From Spirochaetaceae bacterium (GTDB lineage: Bacteria > Spirochaetota > Spirochaetia > Treponematales > Breznakiellaceae), in contig JAITJK010000116.1 in the NCBI GenBank assembly GCA_031278935.1, positions 1-8,085 of the forward strand: 8,085 nucleotides of DNA, read 5' to 3'. Positions within the stretch are counted from its first letter, which is position 1. Each line of letters opens with the position of its first letter. Below the pieces are notes generated by a model. It was given only the letters and a program-made list of their open reading frames with translations. It was not told the DNA's origin and did no database searches. Positions 1 through 6,348 of this stretch are shown one piece after another. Made by a program: the position numbers and the translations under genes.

Positions 1-1
1 C

Positions 2-2860
2 TTTCAAACCGCCTTGGAACGGGTCGGGAACATTCGATCCGACGGACGGCCTATCCTGGGCATGGATTCCCGGGATCTTTTGGCGCTGCTTTTGGACACC
101 GATCCCAAGGCCCTGCTCATCCCCGCTCATATTTGGACCCCCTGGTTTTCCGCCCTCGGGGCCAAGTCGGGCTTTGAGGGGATAGCCGAGTGTTACGGCG
201 ACATGACCCCCTTTATTACGGCGGTCGAGACCGGGCTTTCGTCCAATCCCCCCATGAACTGGGCCCTCCGATCTTTGGATCCCTTCTCGATTATCTCCAA
301 TTCTGACGCCCACGGGCCTGAGAAACTGGGTCGGGAAGGGACGGTGTTTGCTATGGATATGAGCCTCCCCTCCCTCACTGCAGCCCTGCGCCGGGTTCAA
401 GGTTGCGGAATCCTGGAGACCATCGAATTCTTTCCCCAGGAAGGCAAGTACCATTACGACGGGCACCGGAAATGTGCGGTCTATCTCAACCCTGAGGATG
501 CCGCAGCCTTGTCGGGCCGCTGTCCAGTCTGTCACAAGCCCCTCACCCGGGGGGTTATGGGCAGGGTACTGGAGCTGGCGGATGAACCGGTGGATGAATG
601 GGCCCCTTGCCCTGAAAACTATGTCCACACCAACCGTAGACCGTACCGGTCCTTGATTCCCTTGAAGGAACTCCTGGGGGAACTCTTGACCGTGGGTAGC
701 GCGTCTAAGAAGGTGGACCGGGCGTACCGCGGCCTCATTGAAGCGGGGGGCAGCGAGCTTTCCCTGCTTATGGATACGCCCCTTGCGACCCTGGAACGCC
801 TTGGTATGCCGGGGCTCTCCGGGGAACAGCTCGCCGAAGCAATCCGGCGGATGCGCCAAGGGGTGGTGTCCATCCAGCCCGGGTATGACGGAGAATACGG
901 GATCATCCGGGTCTTTCCGCAGAGAGGGGACGACGCTGCCCAGGAACTGCCTGGTATGCCGAGCATACCCAGTAGGCCCAGCAGGGAAGAAGTCTCAAGA
1001 GAAAAGAAAGAAGAAAGGAGCGCCTGGGAGCCGCAGGCTTCCCAGGAAAAGGCGGAAGGGGACGCACTCCCCCCTGGATTTGTTCCCCAGGGTGAACAGG
1101 AAGAGGTACTTGCTTACAAAGGGAGATATGCCCTCATCATCGCAGGCCCAGGATCAGGAAAAACCGCGACCTTAGCCGCCCGGATTGCCCGGCTAGTCCG
1201 GGAAGGAACGCCGGGGGAGGCTATTTTGGCGGTAACCTTTACAGTCAAGGCCGCCTGGGAGCTGCGGGAACGGGTTGGCCGCACCCTAGAGGCCGATGTG
1301 CCGGGGGGTATCCTCGGTCTTAGCGCCGGAAATGCCCCAGGGATTACCGCGCATACCTTCCACAGCCTCTGCGCGTCCCTATTGCGGAAGCACCGAGAGG
1401 GCCGAGGTATGGCGCTGTTCACTATCTTGAGCGAGACGGAGCGGGAACGCCACTTGCAGGACCTCTGCGCGGAGCTTCCCGGACGCCTTCGGCCCCAAGG
1501 CTTAGGGGTCTATATTGAAACCCGGAAACGGTTCCTCTTGCGCCCCGGAGAAACGAGGCCGAGGTTCCTTGAGGGAGCGCGGCTTTTCGATGACCGGGCC
1601 TTGGGCTTGCCCCCGGCCCAGGCAGCCCTGGAGGAGGGCTACCTGCGCTACCAGGAACGGCTGCGCCGGGAAGACCGCCTGGATTTTGAGGACCTGGTGC
1701 TCCAGACTCTGGAACTCTTGGTTCAAGACTCGGGGGCAGCGGCTTTCCGTTATATCTTTGTGGATGAATATCAGGACATAAACCTTGCCCAGTATGTCCT
1801 TATCCGCCTCTTGGCCCAAAACAAAGCCGCTCTTTGGGTTATTGGGGACCCGAACCAGGGAATTTATGGGTTTCGCGGTTCGGATACCCGTTTCATCGAC
1901 CGGTTCCGCCTGGATTATCCTGAGGCTGCGGGGTTTCACCTCGCGCAAAGTTTCCGCTGCGCCGAACCTATCAGCGCCGCCGCGGGAACCCTGATGCGGA
2001 CCCCCCTCAAGGGTACGGCGAAAGCGGCCCGGCTCTTGCACGGGGTATATCCTACGGAAAAATCCGAAGCCCAGGGCATTGCCCGGCGCATAGGCCAGCT
2101 CATCGGGGGCACGACCTTTTTCGCTCTGGACAGCGCTGCGGCGGAGGGGGGGGTGGGGGAACTTCGCGGCCTTAGGGACTGCGCTATTCTGCTGCGGACC
2201 ATGAGCCTGGCGGGGCCTATCACCAAGGCCTTGGGGGATCACGGCATTCCTTGGGTCCAGAATGGGGAAAAGCCTTGGTGGGAAGCCGAGCCGATCCCGT
2301 CCCTCCTAGGCATGCTGGGAAACGCCACCGCAGTTTCTCCAAAGGAGGCGGTGCAAAGGGCTTGGGAGGCCTTTTCCGCCAAAGGAAAGGTGAAACCGGC
2401 CTACCGGGACCTGGCGGAGCGGCTTATCTGCGCGGCCCAGTGGTATGCGACTCTACCGGATTTTCTGGATACCTTGGCGGTCCGGGACCCTGCGGGGGAG
2501 GGGGATGGTATGGAACCGGGCCGTGAGGGGGTGCAGATCATGAGTATTCACGCCTCCAAGGGGCTAGAATTCGATCAGGTTTTTGTGCCTGCCCTGGAAG
2601 ACGGGTTTTTGCCCTTTACCTTATATGGAAAACAGGATAGGGAAGAAAAGATCGCCGAAGAGAAGCGGTTACTGTATGTGGCCATGACCCGAGCTCGGAC
2701 CGGTTTATACCTCTCCTCGGCCCGGAAGCGGACGTTTCAGGGACGGGTCTTTGAAAACCCACCGAGTCCTTTTCTCGAGGCCTTGGAATCTCTGGTTCCC
2801 CGGTATGAAGCATCCCTCCGCAGACCCCGCCCGGCCACCCCCCAACTCCCCCTCTTCTAA
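2..2860 (+). CDS. Endonuclease Q-like nuclease fused to UvrD/Rep-type DNA helicase (5' end cut by the window)
   Basis: The frame is open to the left edge, so the start and the first PHP histidines lie upstream. Residues here are counted from the TTG at 14, which is inside the domain and is not the true start. Residues 1-300 match endonuclease Q (COG1379 type): SDGRPILGMD, PAHIWTPWFS (37-46), SNSDAH (95-100), a zinc-ribbon with C154, H174 and CPVC (170-173), and the closing QPGYDGEYGI. Known EndoQ enzymes cut 5' of uracil, hypoxanthine and abasic sites. A charged linker (about 303-355) leads to an SF1A helicase: Walker A AGPGSGKT (377-384), motif Ia AVTFTVKAA, Walker B VDEYQD (583-588), motif III GDPNQGIYGFRGS (611-623), motif V SIHASKGLEF and motif VI YVAMTRAR. 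Few residues separate motifs IV and V, so domain 2B is probably small. The last five residues are QLPLF, a sliding-clamp-binding motif. The coupled nick-and-unwind repair role is inferred. The fusion could also be read as a generic repair helicase. Confidence 0.93.
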   Translation, partial: FQTALERVGNIRSDGRPILGMDSRDLLALLLDTDPKALLIPAHIWTPWFSALGAKSGFEGIAECYGDMTPFITAVETGLSSNPPMNWALRSLDPFSIISNSDAHGPEKLGREGTVFAMDMSLPSLTAALRRVQGCGILETIEFFPQEGKYHYDGHRKCAVYLNPEDAAALSGRCPVCHKPLTRGVMGRVLELADEPVDEWAPCPENYVHTNRRPYRSLIPLKELLGELLTVGSASKKVDRAYRGLIEAGGSELSLLMDTPLATLERLGMPGLSGEQLAEAIRRMRQGVVSIQPGYDGEYGIIRVFPQRGDDAAQELPGMPSIPSRPSREEVSREKKEERSAWEPQASQEKAEGDALPPGFVPQGEQEEVLAYKGRYALIIAGPGSGKTATLAARIARLVREGTPGEAILAVTFTVKAAWELRERVGRTLEADVPGGILGLSAGNAPGITAHTFHSLCASLLRKHREGRGMALFTILSETERERHLQDLCAELPGRLRPQGLGVYIETRKRFLLRPGETRPRFLEGARLFDDRALGLPPAQAALEEGYLRYQERLRREDRLDFEDLVLQTLELLVQDSGAAAFRYIFVDEYQDINLAQYVLIRLLAQNKAALWVIGDPNQGIYGFRGSDTRFIDRFRLDYPEAAGFHLAQSFRCAEPISAAAGTLMRTPLKGTAKAARLLHGVYPTEKSEAQGIARRIGQLIGGTTFFALDSAAAEGGVGELRGLRDCAILLRTMSLAGPITKALGDHGIPWVQNGEKPWWEAEPIPSLLGMLGNATAVSPKEAVQRAWEAFSAKGKVKPAYRDLAERLICAAQWYATLPDFLDTLAVRDPAGEGDGMEPGREGVQIMSIHASKGLEFDQVFVPALEDGFLPFTLYGKQDREEKIAEEKRLLYVAMTRARTGLYLSSARKRTFQGRVFENPPSPFLEALESLVPRYEASLRRPRPATPQLPLF

Positions 2861-2948
2861 TACTTAACGCCCGATGTTGGAGCATATGCAGGCTGCGTCA
2901 AACTGTACAGGTCGTTTCTTTCCGGCGCACTCACGCCAAGTTAAGCGC

Positions 2949-2978
2949 TTGTATAGTCGGCTATAAGGGTTGTATAGT
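2949..2978 (+). promoter_or_regulatory. Candidate sigma-70-type promoter for the ABC importer operon
   Basis: TTGTAT (2949-2954) and TATAGT (2973-2978) are separated by 18 bp and resemble -35 and -10 elements. Both fall inside the repeated dyad sites, so a protein bound there would block RNA polymerase. The hexamers are also part of the repeat itself, so the promoter reading and the operator reading are not independent. A second pairing, TTGTAT at 2970 with CATAGC at 2994, also has 18-bp spacing but a poorer -10. Confidence 0.35.
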
Positions 2979-3009
2979 CGACGATACGGACTTCATAGCT
3001 TACGATAGC
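2949..3009. promoter_or_regulatory. Operator-like array: three dyad sites phased at 21 bp
   Basis: GTATAGTCGGCTATAAG (2951-2967) and GTATAGTCGACGATACG (2972-2988) agree at 14 of 17 positions. Each contains a 14-bp dyad in which 6 of 7 base pairs are symmetric (2952-2965 and 2973-2986). A degraded third copy, TCATAGCTTACGATAGC (2993-3009), matches the second at 10 of 17 positions. The three copies begin exactly 21 bp apart, two helical turns, so bound proteins would sit on one face of the DNA. The array lies 20 to 78 bp before the start of the binding-protein gene. This resembles operators of dimeric regulators of metal or cofactor uptake, but I do not recognise it as a known Fur, TroR/DtxR or Zur box. 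Confidence 0.5.
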
Positions 3010-3016
3010 AAGAAGC

Positions 3017-3022
3017 AAGGAG
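3017..3022 (+). promoter_or_regulatory. Ribosome binding site of the binding-protein gene
   Basis: AAGGAG lies 6 nt before the ATG at 3029. It fixes this start, which also gives a basic N-terminus and a hydrophobic export signal. Confidence 0.8.
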
Positions 3023-3028
3023 AAAACC

Positions 3029-4027
3029 ATGAAACCACACCATCCTAAGCCCCAGGGCCGCAGAGCCCTAGGTTGCCTCGTCTGCCTCATAGGGACCCTG
3101 GTTTGGGGACCCAGGGCCTTTGCCCGAGGGAAACCAGAACCCCCCGCGCCCGCGCCAGAGGCCCTGACGATTGTAAGTCGCGTGGGGGATCACGAGTATA
3201 CGGTGGCCTTTCCCGAAGCCCCCCGCCGTGCAGTCAGTTGCTCTCACTTTACTACGGAAATGCTCCTCACCCTGGGGCTTGAAGAGCGCATGGTTGGTGT
3301 AGCCTGGATGGATAACGAGGTACTCCCCGAATTTAAGGCCGCCCTGGATACCATACCCATCCTCTCGGACCGCTATCCCTCCCAGGAAGTCCTGATCGAG
3401 GCCGCGCCGGACTTTATAACCGGCTGGGCATCGGCCTTTACGGAGAAGAATTTCCCTCCGGCCTTTCTTGAGCAAAACGACATCGCCTTGTATCTGCCCC
3501 GACTGGAATACCTAGGGGCCACCATGGATACGGTGTACCAGGACTTTACCCTTTTGGGCAAGATCTTCCAGGTGGAGGCTAAGGCCACCCAGGTGGTGCG
3601 GGACCTCAAGGAGGCTATCCAGGCGGTCCACGAGAAAACCGCCTCCTTTGAGCCGGTTACGGTCTTCGTGTACGACTCCGGGGAGAGCGCACCCTACACC
3701 GCGGGGAATTCCCTACCCAGCGACCTGATACGCCTGGCCGGGGGCAGAAACCTCTACGCCGAGGAGCCGAAAAAGTGGCTCACTGTCCAGTGGGAATCCG
3801 TGGTTGCCCAGAATCCCGATTGGATCATCGTAATGCAGTACCAGAGTGACAAAGAGGCCTCTCAAAAAATCGCCTTTCTCAAGGAAAGCGATCTCACCAA
3901 GGACCTTACTGCGGTACAAGAAGAGCGCATCCTGGTGATGGGCCTTGCAGACCTCACCGGTGGGCCCCGGAATCCCCGGGCTGTGGAAACTATGGCCCGG
4001 CATTTTCACCCGGAAGGGTTTCGCTAA
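3029..4027 (+). CDS. ABC importer substrate-binding protein, iron-complex/cobalamin type (FecB/BtuF-like)
   Basis: This 332-residue protein should bind a metal chelate or cofactor outside the inner membrane and deliver it to the permease encoded next. The N-terminus is basic (through R11-R12), followed by a hydrophobic stretch (about 13-27) and AFA (30-32), a plausible signal peptidase I site. A proline-rich linker (35-43) follows. The mature part has the Periplasmic_binding_2 (PF01497) pattern: an opening strand with basic residues before the first lobe (LTIVSRVGDHEYTVAF), TTEMLLTLGLEERMVGVAW, and the PSQEVLIEAAPDFITGW block. It ends with QWESVVAQNPDWIIVM and a KDLTAVQEERILVM block, usual for the second lobe. 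Its length is normal. Spirochaetal binding proteins are often lipoproteins, but the only early cysteines (C16, C19) precede most of the hydrophobic core and do not form a standard lipobox. The ligand is undetermined. The next gene starts 3 nt after the stop, so one operon is very likely. Confidence 0.88.
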   Translation: MKPHHPKPQGRRALGCLVCLIGTLVWGPRAFARGKPEPPAPAPEALTIVSRVGDHEYTVAFPEAPRRAVSCSHFTTEMLLTLGLEERMVGVAWMDNEVLPEFKAALDTIPILSDRYPSQEVLIEAAPDFITGWASAFTEKNFPPAFLEQNDIALYLPRLEYLGATMDTVYQDFTLLGKIFQVEAKATQVVRDLKEAIQAVHEKTASFEPVTVFVYDSGESAPYTAGNSLPSDLIRLAGGRNLYAEEPKKWLTVQWESVVAQNPDWIIVMQYQSDKEASQKIAFLKESDLTKDLTAVQEERILVMGLADLTGGPRNPRAVETMARHFHPEGFR

Positions 4028-4030
4028 ACC

Positions 4031-5098
4031 GTGCCGAGCTCTGGTTCCGCCCGGTATGTCCCGCTTTGCCTGCTTTTTACGGCGCTCTTGGCCGCCCTTA
4101 TGGTCCTGGCCATCAACTTGGGGGCGGTACGGATGCACCCCGGATGGGTGCTTAAAATCCTGGTGAACGGGATTGCAGGGTGGGAGGTCTTTAGCCCGGA
4201 ATGGCAGGCCCCTATGGCCCGGATTCTCTGGAACCTGAGACTGCCGAAAGTGCTGGCTGCAGCCTTTATCGGCGCATCCTTGGCCTTGTCCGGCCTCTTT
4301 ATGCAGGCCCTTACCCGCAACCCTTTGGCCGACCCCTTCCTCTTGGGGGTCTCCTCCGGGGCCTCCGCCGGCGCGGTTTCAGTGATCCTTTTGGGGGGCC
4401 TACCTTTTATCGGGCAATTTTCCCTACCCCTGGGGGCCTTTGCCGGAGCGCTGGCCGCGAGCGCGCTGGTGTTTGTCCTTGCTCAGGGCCCAGTCCGTGG
4501 CGCCGCAGGCCGAACCGGCGGCGCAAGCCGTCTCGTGCTCACGGGCATGGCCGTATCCGCCCTTTTCGGGGCCTTGACCAACCTACTTATCTTCATCAAT
4601 CCCGACGCCCATAAGATTCAGTCCGCGATTTTTTGGATGATAGGATCCCTCGCGGGCATCACCTGGGAGCAATTACCCCCTGTGGTGGCGGTCTTCTCTC
4701 TGGGCTTAGGGATGGCTCTGATAAGCCATCCGGCCCTGGATATACTCCTGACCGGAGAAGAACGGGCCCTGACCTTGGGGGTGGACCTTAGGGTTCTGCG
4801 CCCGGCCTTGATCGGCGCAAGCGCGCTTTTGGCCGCTGCGGCGGTGTCTATCGCCGGGGTGATTGGCTTCGTGGGCCTAGTCATCCCCCACATAAGCCGT
4901 ATGCTCTTTGGCCCGGTACACCGGCGACTTATCCCGCCAGTGTGTCTTTCCGGGGCTTTGTTTATGGTCACTGCGGATATGCTGGCCCGGATTCTGGCCA
5001 AACCGGAAGAAATGCCCGTAGGCATCATCACGGCCTTTACGGGTGCGCCGGTTTTCCTTCATCTGCTGCGAAGCGGCCTGGGCACTTTCCCGGACTAG
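4031..5098 (+). CDS. ABC importer permease, FecCD/BtuC family
   Basis: This 355-residue inner-membrane protein forms the translocation channel, normally as a homodimer with two ATPase subunits. Hydrophobic segments fall near residues 10-32, 72-93, 103-122, 130-152, 167-188, 200-231 (two), 256-285, 303-322 and 329-347, giving about nine or ten membrane helices. Family signatures are clear: NLRLPKVLAAAFIGASLALSG with NPLADPFLLGVSSG (about 68-110), GVIGFVGLVIPHISRMLFG (276-294), the ATPase-coupling region, and PEEMPVGIITAFTGAPVFL near the C-terminus. The GTG start at 4031 is chosen because it lies 3 nt after the previous stop and has GGAAGGG at 4012-4018, although that spacing (12 nt) is long. 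The next in-frame ATG would cut the first helix. The substrate class is shared with the binding protein: ferric siderophore, haem or cobalamin. Confidence 0.95.
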   Translation: MPSSGSARYVPLCLLFTALLAALMVLAINLGAVRMHPGWVLKILVNGIAGWEVFSPEWQAPMARILWNLRLPKVLAAAFIGASLALSGLFMQALTRNPLADPFLLGVSSGASAGAVSVILLGGLPFIGQFSLPLGAFAGALAASALVFVLAQGPVRGAAGRTGGASRLVLTGMAVSALFGALTNLLIFINPDAHKIQSAIFWMIGSLAGITWEQLPPVVAVFSLGLGMALISHPALDILLTGEERALTLGVDLRVLRPALIGASALLAAAAVSIAGVIGFVGLVIPHISRMLFGPVHRRLIPPVCLSGALFMVTADMLARILAKPEEMPVGIITAFTGAPVFLHLLRSGLGTFPD

Positions 5099-5105
5099 GC
5101 CGGCC

Positions 5106-5903
5106 ATGACCACCTGCCGTGGGCCCCGACTTTCTGGCGAACAGTTAGAGGTACGGGTTCGGGGAACCGCCCTCCTTTCGGACGTGAACTTTACCCTAAA
5201 GGACGGCGCCTTTACCGGTCTTATTGGCCCAAACGGTTCTGGAAAAACCACGCTCCTTAAAACCGTGTACCGTTTCTATGCCCCTGCGGGGGGAGCGGTT
5301 TATTTGGATGGCGCGGACCTTCAGACCTTGAAACCCAAGGTGGCCGCACAAAAGATGGCGGTTTTGGCCCAGGAACAGGCTGTGGCCTTTGATTTTCCCG
5401 TGATGGAGCTTTTGCTTATGGCCCGGTACGCCCACCAGAGCGGGTTTGGCGGGCATACGGGGCAAGACCGCGCGGTCTGTCTCGATGCATTGGAGCGTTT
5501 TGGGTTATCCTCGATGAGGGACCGTAATTTTTTGAGTCTTTCGGGGGGAGAAAAGCAGCGGCTTCTTTTGGCTGCGGTTTTTGCCCAGGAAACGCCGCTC
5601 ATCATCCTGGACGAGCCGGCCAATCATCTGGATATAGGGCAGCAGTTTTTGGTTATGGAGGCGGTAGCCCAACGGCCTATGACCACGGTGTTCGCGTCCA
5701 TCCACGACCTTAACCTGGCGGCCCGGTACTGTGACGAGATCATCGCCCTCAAGAACGGCCGCATCTTGGCCCAGGGCCCGGTAGAAGCCATACTGACCGT
5801 CCCCTTAATTCGTGAGCTATTTCAGGTAGACTCTGTCATCGACCGGGAAGCTGAAACCGGCCTCCTCCACATCCGCCATCTACCGTGGAGGCATAGTTCC
5901 TGA
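5106..5903 (+). CDS. ABC importer ATP-binding protein, FecE/BtuD family
   Basis: This 265-residue cytoplasmic ATPase powers the importer. It has Walker A GPNGSGKTT (41-49), a Q-loop glutamine in VLAQEQ (Q89), signature LSGGE (145-149), Walker B LIILDE (165-170) followed by PANHLD (the D-loop, where family members usually have T in place of A), and the switch histidine in SIHDLN (H200). The C-terminal QGPVEAILTVPLIRELFQVD block is typical of iron-chelate and B12 importer ATPases. The ATG at 5106 is preferred: it lies 7 nt after the permease stop and leaves a normal short lead-in to the first strand, LEVRV. The ribosome site before it is weak, and translation may depend on coupling from the permease. 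No terminator-like hairpin with a T-run follows the stop. Confidence 0.95.
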   Translation: MTTCRGPRLSGEQLEVRVRGTALLSDVNFTLKDGAFTGLIGPNGSGKTTLLKTVYRFYAPAGGAVYLDGADLQTLKPKVAAQKMAVLAQEQAVAFDFPVMELLLMARYAHQSGFGGHTGQDRAVCLDALERFGLSSMRDRNFLSLSGGEKQRLLLAAVFAQETPLIILDEPANHLDIGQQFLVMEAVAQRPMTTVFASIHDLNLAARYCDEIIALKNGRILAQGPVEAILTVPLIRELFQVDSVIDREAETGLLHIRHLPWRHSS

Positions 5904-6154
5904 GCGGTCCTGCTGGTAAGAGGGCGGGGCGGGATAATGCGGGAACCTTGGCCTTATAGCGCTGGAACAAGGGCCCCTGGTTGTTAATATGGGTATTATC
6001 TCGTACCACGCTGCTCTGGAATAAACGTAACGGTCTCATAACATATACTAGGGGTCGAACAAGTGGTTCTGCTTTAATCGGGTCACAACTTTTGGCGCAT
6101 AAAAACACGAAACCCTCGGCCTAGGGCGGACTTTCACGTTAAGGAATCCCTGAA

Positions 6155-6198
6155 ATATACGAAAATGAAGATAAGGTATTAGTAAATAGTACGTATAT
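6155..6198. repeat. Short inverted repeat
   Basis: ATATACG (6155-6161) and its exact reverse complement CGTATAT (6192-6198) are separated by 30 nt. The arms are short and AT-rich and could arise by chance. They might be two half-sites for a regulator of the downstream operon, or the base of a weak hairpin. Confidence 0.3.
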
Positions 6199-6241
6199 CC
6201 CTATCAATGACCATTGGCCGGTTACGAAACCTTGCGTAATC

Positions 6242-6258
6242 GTATAGTCTGCTGTGAG
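6242..6258 (+). promoter_or_regulatory. Single copy of the 17-bp transporter operator motif upstream of the antigen operon
   Basis: GTATAGTCTGCTGTGAG matches the upstream transporter site (2951-2967) at 14 of 17 positions. It ends 90 nt before the ATG of the lipoprotein gene. The left half is perfectly kept and the right half of the dyad is eroded. TATAGT (6243-6248) could alternatively be a -10 hexamer, but no good -35 lies at the right distance. Confidence 0.35.
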
Positions 6259-6336
6259 CTTCCAGGAGCCTAACCCCTAAGAACAGTCATGGACGACGAT
6301 GCTTCTATGCATAATAACGGTGGGGGATAGTACAAC

Positions 6337-6342
6337 GAGGAG
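6337..6342 (+). promoter_or_regulatory. Ribosome binding site of the tmpA-like gene
   Basis: GAGGAG sits 6 nt before the ATG at 6349 but only 2 nt before an out-of-frame ATG at 6345. The spacing therefore selects 6349. Confidence 0.75.
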
Positions 6343-6348
6343 TCATGA

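Larger units (their letters stand above)
5904..6348. other. Long intergenic region without a supported gene
   Basis: These 445 nt separate the importer operon from the antigen operon. The region looks richer in A+T than the flanking genes, and no frame on either strand shows a recognisable product. I found no tRNA, no cobalamin riboswitch pattern and no GC stem with a T-run. It does contain a 17-bp copy of the transporter operator motif (6242-6258), a 7-bp inverted repeat (6155-6198) and a good-looking isolated -10 hexamer TATACT (6044-6049) without a convincing -35. It may hold the promoter and a long leader for the downstream pair, or a small RNA, but nothing in the sequence proves either. 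Confidence 0.6.

Noticed and set aside
1502..2242. A 246-codon open frame on the minus strand
   Set aside because: It lies wholly inside the helicase domain, whose motifs are intact on the plus strand. Its translation has no recognisable domain, and such shadow frames are expected in GC-rich coding DNA.
2882..2889. Perfect 8-bp palindrome GCATATGC and a nearby GGCG/CGCC hairpin (2924-2937) as a terminator of the nuclease-helicase gene
   Set aside because: The stems are too short and no T-run follows, so I do not call an intrinsic terminator.
2861..3028. Cobalamin riboswitch before the importer, expected if it carried B12
   Set aside because: The 168-nt gap is short for one and I cannot find the conserved B12-box pattern. 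This does not rule out B12 as substrate.
5043..5105. Upstream GTG start for the ATPase gene at 5043
   Set aside because: It would overlap the permease by 56 nt and add 21 residues before the usual start of the fold. The ATG at 5106 gives a normal family N-terminus.
6045..6075. tRNA T-arm-like sequence on the minus strand (TTGTTCGACC)
   Set aside because: The flanking bases do not pair as a T-stem and no acceptor or anticodon arm can be built around it.
5836..6108. A 90-codon minus-strand frame covering part of the intergenic region
   Set aside because: It overlaps the 3' end of the ATPase gene, lacks a good ribosome site and gives no recognisable protein.
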